Source of the DNA: Candidatus Campbellbacteria bacterium CG22_combo_CG10-13_8_21_14_all_36_13
Lineage (GTDB): Bacteria; Patescibacteriota; Minisyncoccia; Phycocordibacterales; PCTT01
Direction of reading: 5' to 3'
Length of the DNA: 5,340 bases
NCBI GenBank assembly: GCA_002771585.1
Contig: PCTT01000030.1
Location: forward strand, 1-5,340
Part shown: positions 1 through 4,078 of the stretch, in pieces
Numbering within the stretch: the stretch's first letter is position 1
Layout: each line of letters begins with the position of its first letter
Notes under the pieces: model-generated
What the model was told of the DNA's origin: nothing
Seen by the model: the letters and a program-made list of their open reading frames with translations, nothing else
Databases searched by the model: none
Position numbers and translations under genes: made by a program

Positions 1-84
1 ATTTGGATTGATTGTATACATAATGCTTGATATTACACTTTTTATGGTTAAGTGTTTCCAAGCTATTGAGATAATACGTATCAT

Positions 85-113
85 TTGACACATATGAATT
101 ATTGATTCATTTT
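85..113 (+). promoter_or_regulatory. Candidate promoter for the small-peptide transcript
   Basis: A perfect -35 box TTGACA lies at 85-90. A 17-nt spacer leads to CATTTT at 108-113, which matches the -10 consensus at only three of six positions. It is the best promoter candidate upstream of the peptide gene at 253. The poor -10 keeps confidence low. Confidence 0.3.
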
Positions 114-233
114 GATGGTTCATCCTTTAGCGGTAATGATGTTGCGTGTTACACTGGACTTAGCTGTTCTGAGACCAATGAACTATGTTCATCTATGGTT
201 GCAGACGGTTTGTTCTTGGAAGTTAAACCCTAA
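102..233 (+). CDS. Possible small ORF (TTG start), 43 residues, unrecognised
   Basis: An open frame begins at TTG 102 and ends at TAA 231-233, 19 nt before the cysteine-peptide gene. The translation includes FDGSSFSGNDVACYTGL and ends in DGLFLEVKP. It is soluble-looking, acidic and contains three cysteines, one in the same ACY context seen in the downstream peptide. There is no ATG or GTG near the start and no clear ribosome binding site. A second open frame (115-243, ATG start, 42 residues, hydrophobic and arginine-containing) overlaps it in another frame, so at most one is likely real. The frame at 102 has the more protein-like composition. No function can be assigned; it may equally be 5' leader RNA of the peptide gene. 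Confidence 0.2.
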   Translation: MIHFDGSSFSGNDVACYTGLSCSETNELCSSMVADGLFLEVKP

Positions 234-234
234 A

Positions 235-252
235 AACAACTGAGAGGTTGTT
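235..252 (+). promoter_or_regulatory. Ribosome binding site in a hairpin loop
   Basis: AACAAC (235-240) and GTTGTT (247-252) form a perfect 6-bp inverted repeat directly before the ATG at 253. The Shine-Dalgarno-like GAGAGG (242-247) lies almost wholly in the loop, 5 nt from the start codon. This is the clearest ribosome binding site in the window, since the larger genes lack one. It supports real translation of the downstream peptide and could modulate it. Confidence 0.45.
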
Positions 253-369
253 ATGAAAAAGAAACAGTTTGGTTACGTTTCTTTGCTCAAGGAGGGCAAG
301 GAACAATCGGGCAAGGTTTCTCTTGCGTGTTATTGCCACTGTGCGTGTGCATGTCACGTGATTAAGTGA
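253..369 (+). CDS. Cysteine-alternating 38-residue peptide
   Basis: I do not recognise this peptide. It starts at ATG 253 behind GAGAGG with 5-nt spacing and stops at TGA 367-369. The N-terminal half is lysine-rich and polar (MKKKQFGYVSLLKEGKEQSG). The tail is LACYCHCACACHVIK, with cysteines at residues 26, 28, 30, 32 and 34 in strict C-x-C spacing and histidines at 29 and 35. A leader-plus-core layout of this kind could be a precursor of a modified peptide (RiPP), or a small metal-binding peptide. It could also be a cysteine-codon leader peptide, but I find no antiterminator pairing with the terminator that follows. The GGGCAAGG 8-mer occurs twice, 15 nt apart in frame (294 and 309). GC content is higher than in the adjacent peptidase gene. 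An intrinsic terminator starts 18 nt after the stop, so it looks like a monocistronic unit. No modifying enzyme is visible in the window. Confidence 0.55.
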   Translation: MKKKQFGYVSLLKEGKEQSGKVSLACYCHCACACHVIK

Positions 370-386
370 CCAAAACCCAACACCCC

Positions 387-424
387 GAGGCGAACAGCAC
401 CAAAAGCTTTCGCCTCATTTTTTT
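387..424 (+). terminator. Intrinsic terminator of the small-peptide gene
   Basis: GAGGCGAA (387-394) pairs with TTCGCCTC (409-416), and an inner AGC/GCT adds three pairs. Seven T residues follow (418-424). It separates the peptide transcript from the peptidase gene, whose -10 box begins immediately after the T-run. Confidence 0.8.
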
Positions 425-432
425 GATATAAT
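424..432 (+). promoter_or_regulatory. Extended -10 promoter, leaderless start for the peptidase
   Basis: TGATATAAT (424-432) is a consensus extended -10 (TGnTATAAT). Only 7 nt separate it from the ATG at 440, so transcription would begin at or next to the start codon. No plausible -35 is present, because that space is occupied by the preceding terminator. Confidence 0.6.
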
Positions 433-439
433 CACATAC

Positions 440-1090
440 ATGATATTTGAATTAAGACAAAAGAAAAATAAATTTCTTGAGGAAACTTATAAGAAATCAA
501 TGAAAGAATTGAACGGATTTTATGGTATTAATTGGGTAAAAAATACACCAAAAGTTTTTATATTAAATAGTAGAGATGATATAAATGCTGTAAAAAATGA
601 GAAAACAGAGGACTGGGTTGTTGGCTGGGCAGATTATGGCAACAACATCTATGTTTTAGATTATACAAAAATGAAAACAGAGAGTTCTCATAAGGATGGA
701 TATTCTAAAGATCAATATACGGCACTTATAAAACACGAATTAAGTCATTTATTTTTACGTATTCTGACAAATGGAAGTTATATTCCAACATGGCTAGATG
801 AGGGTTTGGCAATTTATACATCAGGACAAAATAATTTTAAAATTGAACCAGAAAAATTTAATCAATTTTTAAATTTTTATAGTAAGCACATAGAAAAAGA
901 TAAAACAGTGTATTACGAGTCAGGTTTTTTTGTATTAATGTTGGTAAAAAGATTCGGAAAACAAAAGTTAATAAAATTCTTAAAATCTTTAAAGGGTGTA
1001 AATAATAAAAAAGAATTTGATAATTTGTTTTCTAGTACTTATAAATTCAAACTAAACTACTTAGAAGTAAATAATATTTATACAAAGTAA
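440..1090 (+). CDS. HExxH zinc metallopeptidase, peptidase MA-like (gluzincin)
   Basis: A 216-residue protein with a zinc-peptidase core. HELSH (residues 99-103) supplies two zinc-binding histidines and the catalytic Glu100. WLDEG (118-122) supplies the third ligand, Glu121, 18 residues after the second histidine, which is gluzincin spacing. A YYESGFFVLMLVKRFG segment follows (158-173), typical of the helical part after the active site in peptidase MA-like proteins. No signal peptide or membrane helix is visible, so the protein appears cytoplasmic. Substrate is unknown. ATG 440 is chosen because it follows a consensus extended -10 by 7 nt, implying a leaderless mRNA, and there is no ribosome binding site. 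The gene is strongly AT-rich and lysine/asparagine-rich compared with the peptide gene upstream. That neighbour could be a substrate, but a terminator lies between them and nothing else links them. Confidence 0.8.
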   Translation: MIFELRQKKNKFLEETYKKSMKELNGFYGINWVKNTPKVFILNSRDDINAVKNEKTEDWVVGWADYGNNIYVLDYTKMKTESSHKDGYSKDQYTALIKHELSHLFLRILTNGSYIPTWLDEGLAIYTSGQNNFKIEPEKFNQFLNFYSKHIEKDKTVYYESGFFVLMLVKRFGKQKLIKFLKSLKGVNNKKEFDNLFSSTYKFKLNYLEVNNIYTK

Positions 1091-1134
1091 AATTTCTCTC
1101 TTTTTTAGAAATAGTAAATATAGCTCTGTAAATC

Positions 1135-1246
1135 CGTACGTGATGGCTCTCGGCCCGGGGCAGGCCGGTGCGGGTAGGAGTTTCGGTCATTACATGACCG
1201 GTATACTTTTCGCATCTCACTTCGTCCTTCGGCAAGCTCAGGACTT
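1135..1246 (+). repeat. GC-rich palindrome mosaic
   Basis: The stretch between the peptidase and the tRNA region contains no gene but is full of short repeats. A GC-rich block spans 1147-1180 (GGCCCGGGGCAGGCCGG). CGGTCA/TGACCG form a hairpin at 1184-1200. GTCCT/AGGAC bracket a CCTTCGGCAAGCTCAGG-type palindrome at 1224-1244, a sequence type I associate with dispersed repeats in many environmental genomes. GCGGGTAGGA at 1171-1180, followed by GTTTCG, resembles the reverse complement of the tRNA-Asn 3' end at 1360-1375, so a decayed fragment may be present. Open frames crossing this block are repeat artefacts. Confidence 0.5.
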
Positions 1247-1266
1247 GTTGCGATATATTCAGGGTC

Positions 1267-1320
1267 TTCGAATCCTACCACGCAAGCAAAGCGGTTTGCT
1301 TGCTCGCGGAGCTTGTAACA
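1267..1320 (+). pseudogene. Inverted copy of the tRNA-Asn 3' end, interrupted by a hairpin
   Basis: TTCGAATCCTACC (1267-1279) and CGCGGAGCTTGT plus AACA (1305-1320) are the T-arm, acceptor end and trailer of the intact tRNA-Asn at 1356-1427, but in opposite orientation. Between them sits a 25-nt insertion (1280-1304) that is a perfect 9-bp hairpin, GCAAGCAAA/TTTGCTTGC with a GCGG loop. Removing it restores the tRNA 3' sequence apart from one missing T in the trailer. The copy and the real tRNA end form arms of about 40 nt of a large inverted repeat (1267-1331 against 1336-1375). The 5' half of the tRNA is absent, so this is not a functional gene. Confidence 0.75.
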
Positions 1321-1323
1321 CAA

Positions 1324-1343
1324 AATCGCCCAAAAGGGCGATT
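1324..1343 (-). terminator. Probable terminator of the tRNA-Asn transcript
   Basis: AATCGCCC (1324-1331) and GGGCGATT (1336-1343) form a perfect 8-bp stem with a four-base loop, 12 nt past the tRNA 3' end on the minus strand. The minus strand continues with TTTTGTGTT, a short imperfect U-tract, so termination may be incomplete. The stem is also the centre of the larger inverted repeat formed with the tRNA 3' copy. Confidence 0.55.
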
Positions 1344-1355
1344 ATTGTTAACAAG

Positions 1356-1427
1356 CTCCGCGGGTAGGATTCGAACCTACGACCAATCGATTAACAGTCG
1401 ACCGCTCTACCACTGAGCTACCGCGGA
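1356..1427 (-). tRNA. tRNA-Asn (anticodon GTT)
   Basis: A complete 72-nt cloverleaf on the minus strand. The acceptor TCCGCGG/CCGCGGA is perfect over 7 bp, and the discriminator is G. The D-stem is GCTC/GAGC with loop AGTGGTA. The anticodon stem GTCGA/TCGAT (outer G-U pair) holds loop CTGTTAA with anticodon GTT (plus 1393-1395). The variable loop is 5 nt. The T-stem GTAGG/CCTAC carries TTCGAAT. CCA is not encoded, so it must be added after transcription. The gene is directly preceded and overlapped by the GIY-YIG gene on the same strand. A weak -10 (TATACG) ends about 9 nt before the tRNA 5' end and may give independent transcription. Confidence 0.95.
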
Positions 1428-1666
1428 ATATTTTTGCGTATAGACTCTCTACCTCTAAAACTTTTAAGTTGTTTTTCTCTAATGAGAGCATCTTGTCTTG
1501 AAGATACTTTTTCTGTATATACAACTATCCAGTTTCCAGAAAAACGCGAGGTAAAGCCTTTCAGAGCATGATTATTATGCATCTTTATACGTTCAGACAA
1601 ATCTTTTGTTTGTCCAATGTATATTTTGTCATTGTCTCTGTTGTATATAGCATATACTGTATACAT
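1418..1666 (-). CDS. Small GIY-YIG endonuclease abutting the tRNA-Asn gene
   Basis: An 82-residue single-domain GIY-YIG protein (UPF0213/UvrC N-terminal type). From the chosen start, MYTVYAIY carries the first motif (Tyr5). KIYIGQT (14-20) is the YIG motif, Arg26 lies in LSERIKMHN, and Glu64 in ALIREKQLKSF is the likely metal-binding catalytic residue. The family cuts DNA and includes repair and homing nucleases. An upstream Met at 1762 is open in frame, but the added 32 residues would be translated tRNA-fragment and palindrome sequence, so ATG 1666 is preferred. It also lies 8 nt after a TATACT -10 box. The last codons and the TAG stop (plus 1418-1420) are nucleotides 1-10 of the tRNA-Asn. 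The position between a partial and an intact copy of the same tRNA suggests a mobile or homing element. Confidence 0.82.
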   Translation of the reverse strand: MYTVYAIYNRDNDKIYIGQTKDLSERIKMHNNHALKGFTSRFSGNWIVVYTEKVSSRQDALIREKQLKSFRGRESIRKNIPR

Positions 1667-1674
1667 ATAGTAAT

Positions 1675-1680
1675 AGTATA
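1675..1680 (-). promoter_or_regulatory. -10 box for the GIY-YIG/tRNA-Asn transcript
   Basis: On the minus strand TATACT (plus 1675-1680) lies 8 nt before the ATG at 1666, matching the leaderless spacing of other genes here. No convincing -35 is present, since that position falls in a palindrome. The transcript could continue into the tRNA. Confidence 0.4.
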
Positions 1681-1689
1681 TCCTTGAAT

Positions 1690-1726
1690 GCTCTACCTCC
1701 GCCAGCTGGCGGAGAGCTACCGCGGA
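1690..1726 (-). pseudogene. 5' fragment of tRNA-Asn with palindrome in the D-loop
   Basis: On the plus strand GCTCTACC (1690-1697) and GAGCTACCGCGGA (1714-1726) match the tRNA-Asn 5' end exactly (acceptor 5' strand and D-arm). The flanking AATATTT (1727-1733) also matches the bases before the real tRNA. In place of the ACT of the D-loop sits a perfect 16-bp palindrome. The similarity stops at the end of the D-stem, before the anticodon arm, so this is a remnant. It lies upstream of the GIY-YIG gene in the same orientation as the intact tRNA, 299 bp away from it. Confidence 0.8.
1698..1713. repeat. Perfect palindrome TCCGCCAGCTGGCGGA
   Basis: A 16-bp perfect palindrome that replaces three bases of the tRNA fragment around it. 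It is of the short GC-rich dispersed type I associate with Parcubacteria genomes. Confidence 0.75.
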
Positions 1727-1762
1727 ATATTTATTTTTCAAAAAACACATTTTCTGTACCAA

Positions 1763-1814
1763 CGCTATACACTGAGCCCCGCCTGAATGACTTCAGTCGG
1801 GCAGGTACCGCGGA
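1763..1814 (-). pseudogene. Second 5' fragment of tRNA-Asn with hairpin insertion
   Basis: CGCTATACACTGAGC (1763-1777) matches the tRNA D-arm strand CGCTCTACCACTGAGC with one substitution and one deletion. TACCGCGGA (1806-1814) matches the acceptor 5' end exactly. Between them is a clean 28-nt insertion (1778-1805), an imperfect inverted repeat starting CCCGCCTGAATGA and ending AGTCGGGCAGG. Removing it restores the tRNA-like order. The anticodon and T arms are absent. Confidence 0.72.
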
Positions 1815-1833
1815 TCGTATACTACATTCCACA

Positions 1834-1877
1834 TAATCACTATATCTGAGCGATGTAATCACTAAATATAATCACTA
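1834..1877. repeat. Three direct copies of TAATCACTA
   Basis: The 9-mer TAATCACTA occurs at 1834-1842, 1856-1864 and 1869-1877, spaced 22 and 13 nt apart. No function is evident; it could be a binding site or a slippage product in the decayed tRNA array. Confidence 0.5.
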
Positions 1878-1945
1878 CTTGCCCTGTAGTAAGCGACATT
1901 GTTTGATTTATCAAACAAGAAGTACTCTTGTGGTGCTTTGCTTCA
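1849..1945. repeat. Dispersed hairpin repeat, copy A
   Basis: Collinear blocks AGCGATGTA (1849-1857), CTAAA, ACTTG, GTGGTGCT (1930-1937) and CTTCA (1941-1945) recur in the same order at 4931-5000. A hairpin (ACAAGA/TCTTGT) directly precedes GGTGCT. This copy also contains a perfect 8-bp hairpin TTGTTTGA/TCAAACAA (1899-1918) that is absent from the other copy. I see no protein-coding potential. A weak CCGCGGAAT match to the tRNA 5' end follows at 1955-1963. Confidence 0.45.
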
Positions 1946-2030
1946 CTACCGGGGCCGCGGAATGTATTCATTTGTAATGAACGTTGAAATAATAGCAAGA
2001 AAGTAAGGAAAATCCAAGTATTTGTTTTTA

Positions 2031-2039
2031 TGATATTAT
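2031..2039 (+). promoter_or_regulatory. Extended -10 promoter for the NAD kinase gene
   Basis: TGATATTAT (2031-2039) lies 9 nt before ATG 2049 with no Shine-Dalgarno sequence in between and no evident -35. This implies a 0-3 nt leader. Confidence 0.5.
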
Positions 2040-2048
2040 TTACTTCCT

Positions 2049-2750
2049 ATGAAGGTTTTATTATTTGGCAACGACGCACATAAACTCAAAAACAAAGCTA
2101 TAAAAGCTGGTTTGGAAGTTGTGGAAGAAAAGTCCACGCCTGTTTGGCTGGATAAACCTGATGTGGTTGTGAGCTTTGGCGGTGATGGCACATTTCTACA
2201 GGCAGAAGCTGTTTTTCCATATATTCCAAAAATAATTTTAAAAAATAGCAGGATTTGTAAACTTTGTATAAAAACAACTCCAGAAAAAGCATTTCTTGCG
2301 TTAAAGAATAAAAAATACAAAGTAGAAAAACTTCCTAAGATTGAAGTGATTTACGGGAAAGAAAAACTTGTTGCTGTAAATGATATTGTCGTGCACAACA
2401 AAGACCCTCGCCACGGTATGAGGTATAAGGTATGGATTGATGGGGGGCAGGTGAACACAGAAATAATAGGGGATGGGGTGGTGGTGGCAACTCCACTTGG
2501 TTCATCGGGGTACTATAGGAGTATCACAGATAGCATTTTTGAAACAGGCCTTGGACTTGCCTTCAACAACTCCACAGAACAATCCGATCATATGGTTCTT
2601 AATGAAAACAGGATTATAGAGATTGAAATTACACGTGGCCCAGTCCATGTGTTTGCGGATAATCAAACAAAATATTTAGTTGTAGAGGAGGGTGAGAGGA
2701 TAAAGATAAAAAAACACAAAACTCCCACAAAAATTATACGCATGATATAA
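2049..2750 (+). CDS. nadK: NAD(+) kinase, short variant
   Basis: A 233-residue NAD kinase, which phosphorylates NAD to NADP in the cytoplasm. The signature FGGDGTFLQ (residues 43-51) carries the catalytic/phosphate-binding Asp46. NDIVVHN (111-117) corresponds to the conserved N-E/D substrate motif. GDGVVVATPLGSSGY (141-155) is the glycine-rich motif of the C-terminal beta domain, and FADNQ (202-206) matches the late D-x-Q region. It is shorter than typical bacterial enzymes (about 290 residues). The usual GINxGxLGFL segment after GGDG is replaced by KIILKNSRICKLC (61-73), an unusual feature. The ATG follows a TGATATTAT box by 9 nt. The last codons overlap the -10 of the next gene. Confidence 0.88.
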   Translation: MKVLLFGNDAHKLKNKAIKAGLEVVEEKSTPVWLDKPDVVVSFGGDGTFLQAEAVFPYIPKIILKNSRICKLCIKTTPEKAFLALKNKKYKVEKLPKIEVIYGKEKLVAVNDIVVHNKDPRHGMRYKVWIDGGQVNTEIIGDGVVVATPLGSSGYYRSITDSIFETGLGLAFNNSTEQSDHMVLNENRIIEIEITRGPVHVFADNQTKYLVVEEGERIKIKKHKTPTKIIRMI

Positions 2751-2751
2751 T
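2743..2751 (+). promoter_or_regulatory. Extended -10 overlapping the nadK stop codon
   Basis: TGATATAAT (2743-2751) includes the TAA stop of nadK (2748-2750) and ends 6 nt before ATG 2758. It is identical to the box before the peptidase gene. It may start a leaderless mRNA for the PEBP gene inside the nadK end, though the close spacing also allows read-through. Confidence 0.5.
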
Positions 2752-2757
2752 TAAGAC

Positions 2758-3354
2758 ATGAAGACGAAGGTAATAACTATCGTTTTTCTCCTAGCAGTTT
2801 TTCTAGTTGTCGCATTTATATATAATAATAAAAAAAATTCATCTACCGATTTTAAAACAGATGAAACTATTACTAATTTAAATGAAAATATTATGAACAC
2901 ACTTCTTTTGATGAGCCAGGCGTTTGGAGAAGGGGATCATATTCCAGCAAAATACACCTGTGATGGTGATGATATAAATCCTCCTTTTGTGATATCGGGC
3001 GTGCCAGAAGGTACGCAATCAATCACCCTTATAATGGACGATCCTGATGTTCCCAAAAGTATAAGAGAGGACGGCATTTGGGATCATTGGGTTGTATTTA
3101 ACATTCCGGCAAATACTACAGAGATAAAAGAAGGTGTTGAGCCAGAAGGAATTCATGGAAGAGGTACCTCTGGAAACCTTGGCTATCATGGGCCGTGTCC
3201 GCCAGACAGGGAACACAGATATTTTTTCAAACTGTATGCACTTGATGTTGAACTAAATCTTGAAGAAGGGGTTAGCAAAAAAGAAGTAGAAAGAGCAATG
3301 GAGGGACATGTGATTCAACAAACTACATTAATTGGATTATATGTAAGAAAGTAG
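2758..3354 (+). CDS. PEBP family protein (YbhB/YbcL type) with N-terminal membrane anchor
   Basis: A 198-residue protein of the phosphatidylethanolamine-binding / Raf kinase inhibitor-like family. Residues 5-22 form a hydrophobic helix (VITIVFLLAVFLVVAFIY) behind MKTK. A polar linker runs to about residue 50, so the domain is probably anchored on the outer face of the membrane. The PEBP domain (about 52-198) shows PAKYTCDGDDINPP (63-76), the anion-site motif DPDVP (95-99), DHWVVFNIP (109-117), GNLGYHGPCPP (139-149) and HRYFFKLYAL (153-162). All the usual ligand-pocket segments are present. The biochemical role of bacterial members is not settled. It starts 7 nt after the nadK stop without a ribosome binding site. 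The alternative internal Met46 would remove the anchor, but the clear helix supports ATG 2758. Confidence 0.87.
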   Translation: MKTKVITIVFLLAVFLVVAFIYNNKKNSSTDFKTDETITNLNENIMNTLLLMSQAFGEGDHIPAKYTCDGDDINPPFVISGVPEGTQSITLIMDDPDVPKSIREDGIWDHWVVFNIPANTTEIKEGVEPEGIHGRGTSGNLGYHGPCPPDREHRYFFKLYALDVELNLEEGVSKKEVERAMEGHVIQQTTLIGLYVRK

Positions 3355-3388
3355 TTTTTTAAAAATTAATTAATTGTTTAAAAACCCG

Positions 3389-3414
3389 TCTGAACGGATT
3401 TATCTGGGCGGATT
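3389..3414. repeat. Tandem imperfect 12-mer in the PEBP-DUF167 gap
   Basis: TCTGAACGGATT (3389-3400) is followed by TCTGGGCGGATT (3403-3414), a period of 14 with two changes. The 81-nt gap also holds an A/T-only inverted repeat (TTTTTAAA/TTTAAAAA at 3356-3384) after the PEBP stop, too weak to call a terminator. A possible weak -10, TAAATT, lies at 3416-3421. Confidence 0.4.
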
Positions 3415-3435
3415 GTAAATTAGAGCAAAGCGATC

Positions 3436-3666
3436 ATGTATATTCACGTAAAAGCTTTTCCAAAAGCAAAAAAAGAAAAGATTGTGGAGTTGAAAGAAGG
3501 CTATTTTGATGTTCATGTGCGAGAAAAAGCAGAATTCCACAGTGCAAACAGGAGAATCTGTGAGATAATAGCAGACCGTTTTGGTGTATTACCGCAAAAA
3601 GTTCAAATAATAAACGGCCACACAAGCCGTAGCAAACTTTTGCGCATCATCACCGATGAAGATTAA
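3436..3666 (+). CDS. DUF167 family protein
   Basis: A 76-residue protein of the DUF167 (YggU-like) family. It opens with the family's basic beta strand (MYIHVKAFPKAKKEKIVEL), then the central strand YFDVHVREKAEFHSANRR with the usual small-residue and Asn-Arg positions (AN at 38-39). It ends with the diagnostic VQIINGHTSRSKLLRI (56-71), equivalent to the common V-x-I-x-x-G-x-T-S-R-x-K motif. Its length is normal for the family, and the function of the family is unknown. ATG 3436 has no good ribosome binding site (AGAGC 14 nt upstream at best). It is followed after 17 nt by the hibernation factor gene, so the two are probably cotranscribed. Confidence 0.85.
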   Translation: MYIHVKAFPKAKKEKIVELKEGYFDVHVREKAEFHSANRRICEIIADRFGVLPQKVQIINGHTSRSKLLRIITDED

Positions 3667-3683
3667 TAGTTAATAATATCAAT

Positions 3684-4058
3684 ATGAAAATAAATTTTGA
3701 TTTCAAAACAACAAATATTGAGATGACTGAGGCGATAAGAGAATACCTTTATAAACGCCTAGAAAAGCTAGAAAAATTCACCGGTGATGATGCAGGGTCT
3801 TATGGGCAAGTAGAAATCGGCACTACTACGTCTGGTCAACATAGTGGTGAAATATTTAGAGCAGAAATCAATTTAACTGTAGATGGTCAAAATTTTAGAA
3901 CAGAGTCTAAAAAGAAGGATCTCTACTCTGCTATTGATGAGGCTCAAGATGAAATGATTCGTGCCCTTAAGTCGTATAGAGGCAAAAGAAGAACTTTGTT
4001 TAGAAAGGGTGGATACCAAATCAAAAAATTATTAAAATTTCGTGGGAAAAAGTTATAA
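3684..4058 (+). CDS. hpf: Ribosome hibernation promoting factor (HPF/RaiA family, short form)
   Basis: A 124-residue ribosome-associated inhibitor. It has the family's N-terminal beta strand and helix (MKINFDFKTTNIEMTEAIREYLYKRLEKLEKF). A beta strand with the basic segment INLTVDGQNFRTESKKKDLY follows (about 62-81), then the helix AIDEAQDEMIRALKSYRGKRR (83-103). The family binds the 30S subunit at the tRNA/mRNA channel and silences ribosomes during stress or stationary phase. The long-form dimerisation domain is absent, though a basic tail (RTLFRKGGYQIKKLLKFRGKKL) extends past the core. It starts 17 nt after the DUF167 stop and has no Shine-Dalgarno sequence. A weak AT-rich -10 (TAATAA/TAATAT, 3671-3679) leaves a near-leaderless start possible. 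Confidence 0.88.
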   Translation: MKINFDFKTTNIEMTEAIREYLYKRLEKLEKFTGDDAGSYGQVEIGTTTSGQHSGEIFRAEINLTVDGQNFRTESKKKDLYSAIDEAQDEMIRALKSYRGKRRTLFRKGGYQIKKLLKFRGKKL

Positions 4059-4078
4059 AATTAATTGATTAAAACACA

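Noticed and set aside
1..93. Minus-strand open frame from ATG 93 running off the left edge
   Set aside because: Thirty-one AT-rich codons with no ribosome binding site or recognisable motif, and the ATG overlaps the candidate promoter; it cannot be supported from this window.
253..424. Cysteine-responsive transcription attenuator (Cys-rich leader followed by a terminator)
   Set aside because: The layout fits superficially, but I found no upstream segment that pairs with the terminator arm to form an antiterminator, and the next gene has its own -10 box after the terminator.
1047..1367. Open frames of 62-75 codons on both strands across the GC-rich repeats and tRNA
   Set aside because: They translate palindromes and tRNA sequence, overlap each other, and have no domain-like content.
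1667..1762. Longer GIY-YIG protein starting at 1762 (32 extra residues)
   Set aside because: The extension is a translation of the tRNA fragment and the 16-bp palindrome, while the GIY-YIG fold begins at MYTVYAIY and ATG 1666 follows a -10 box.
1267..1963. CRISPR array
   Set aside because: The repeats are tRNA pieces with unequal spacing and different insertions, with no constant repeat-spacer period and no cas gene.
1955..1963. Third tRNA-Asn 5' fragment (CCGCGGAAT)
   Set aside because: Only nine bases match and the adjacent D-arm similarity is poor; it is suggestive next to the other fragments but not supportable alone.
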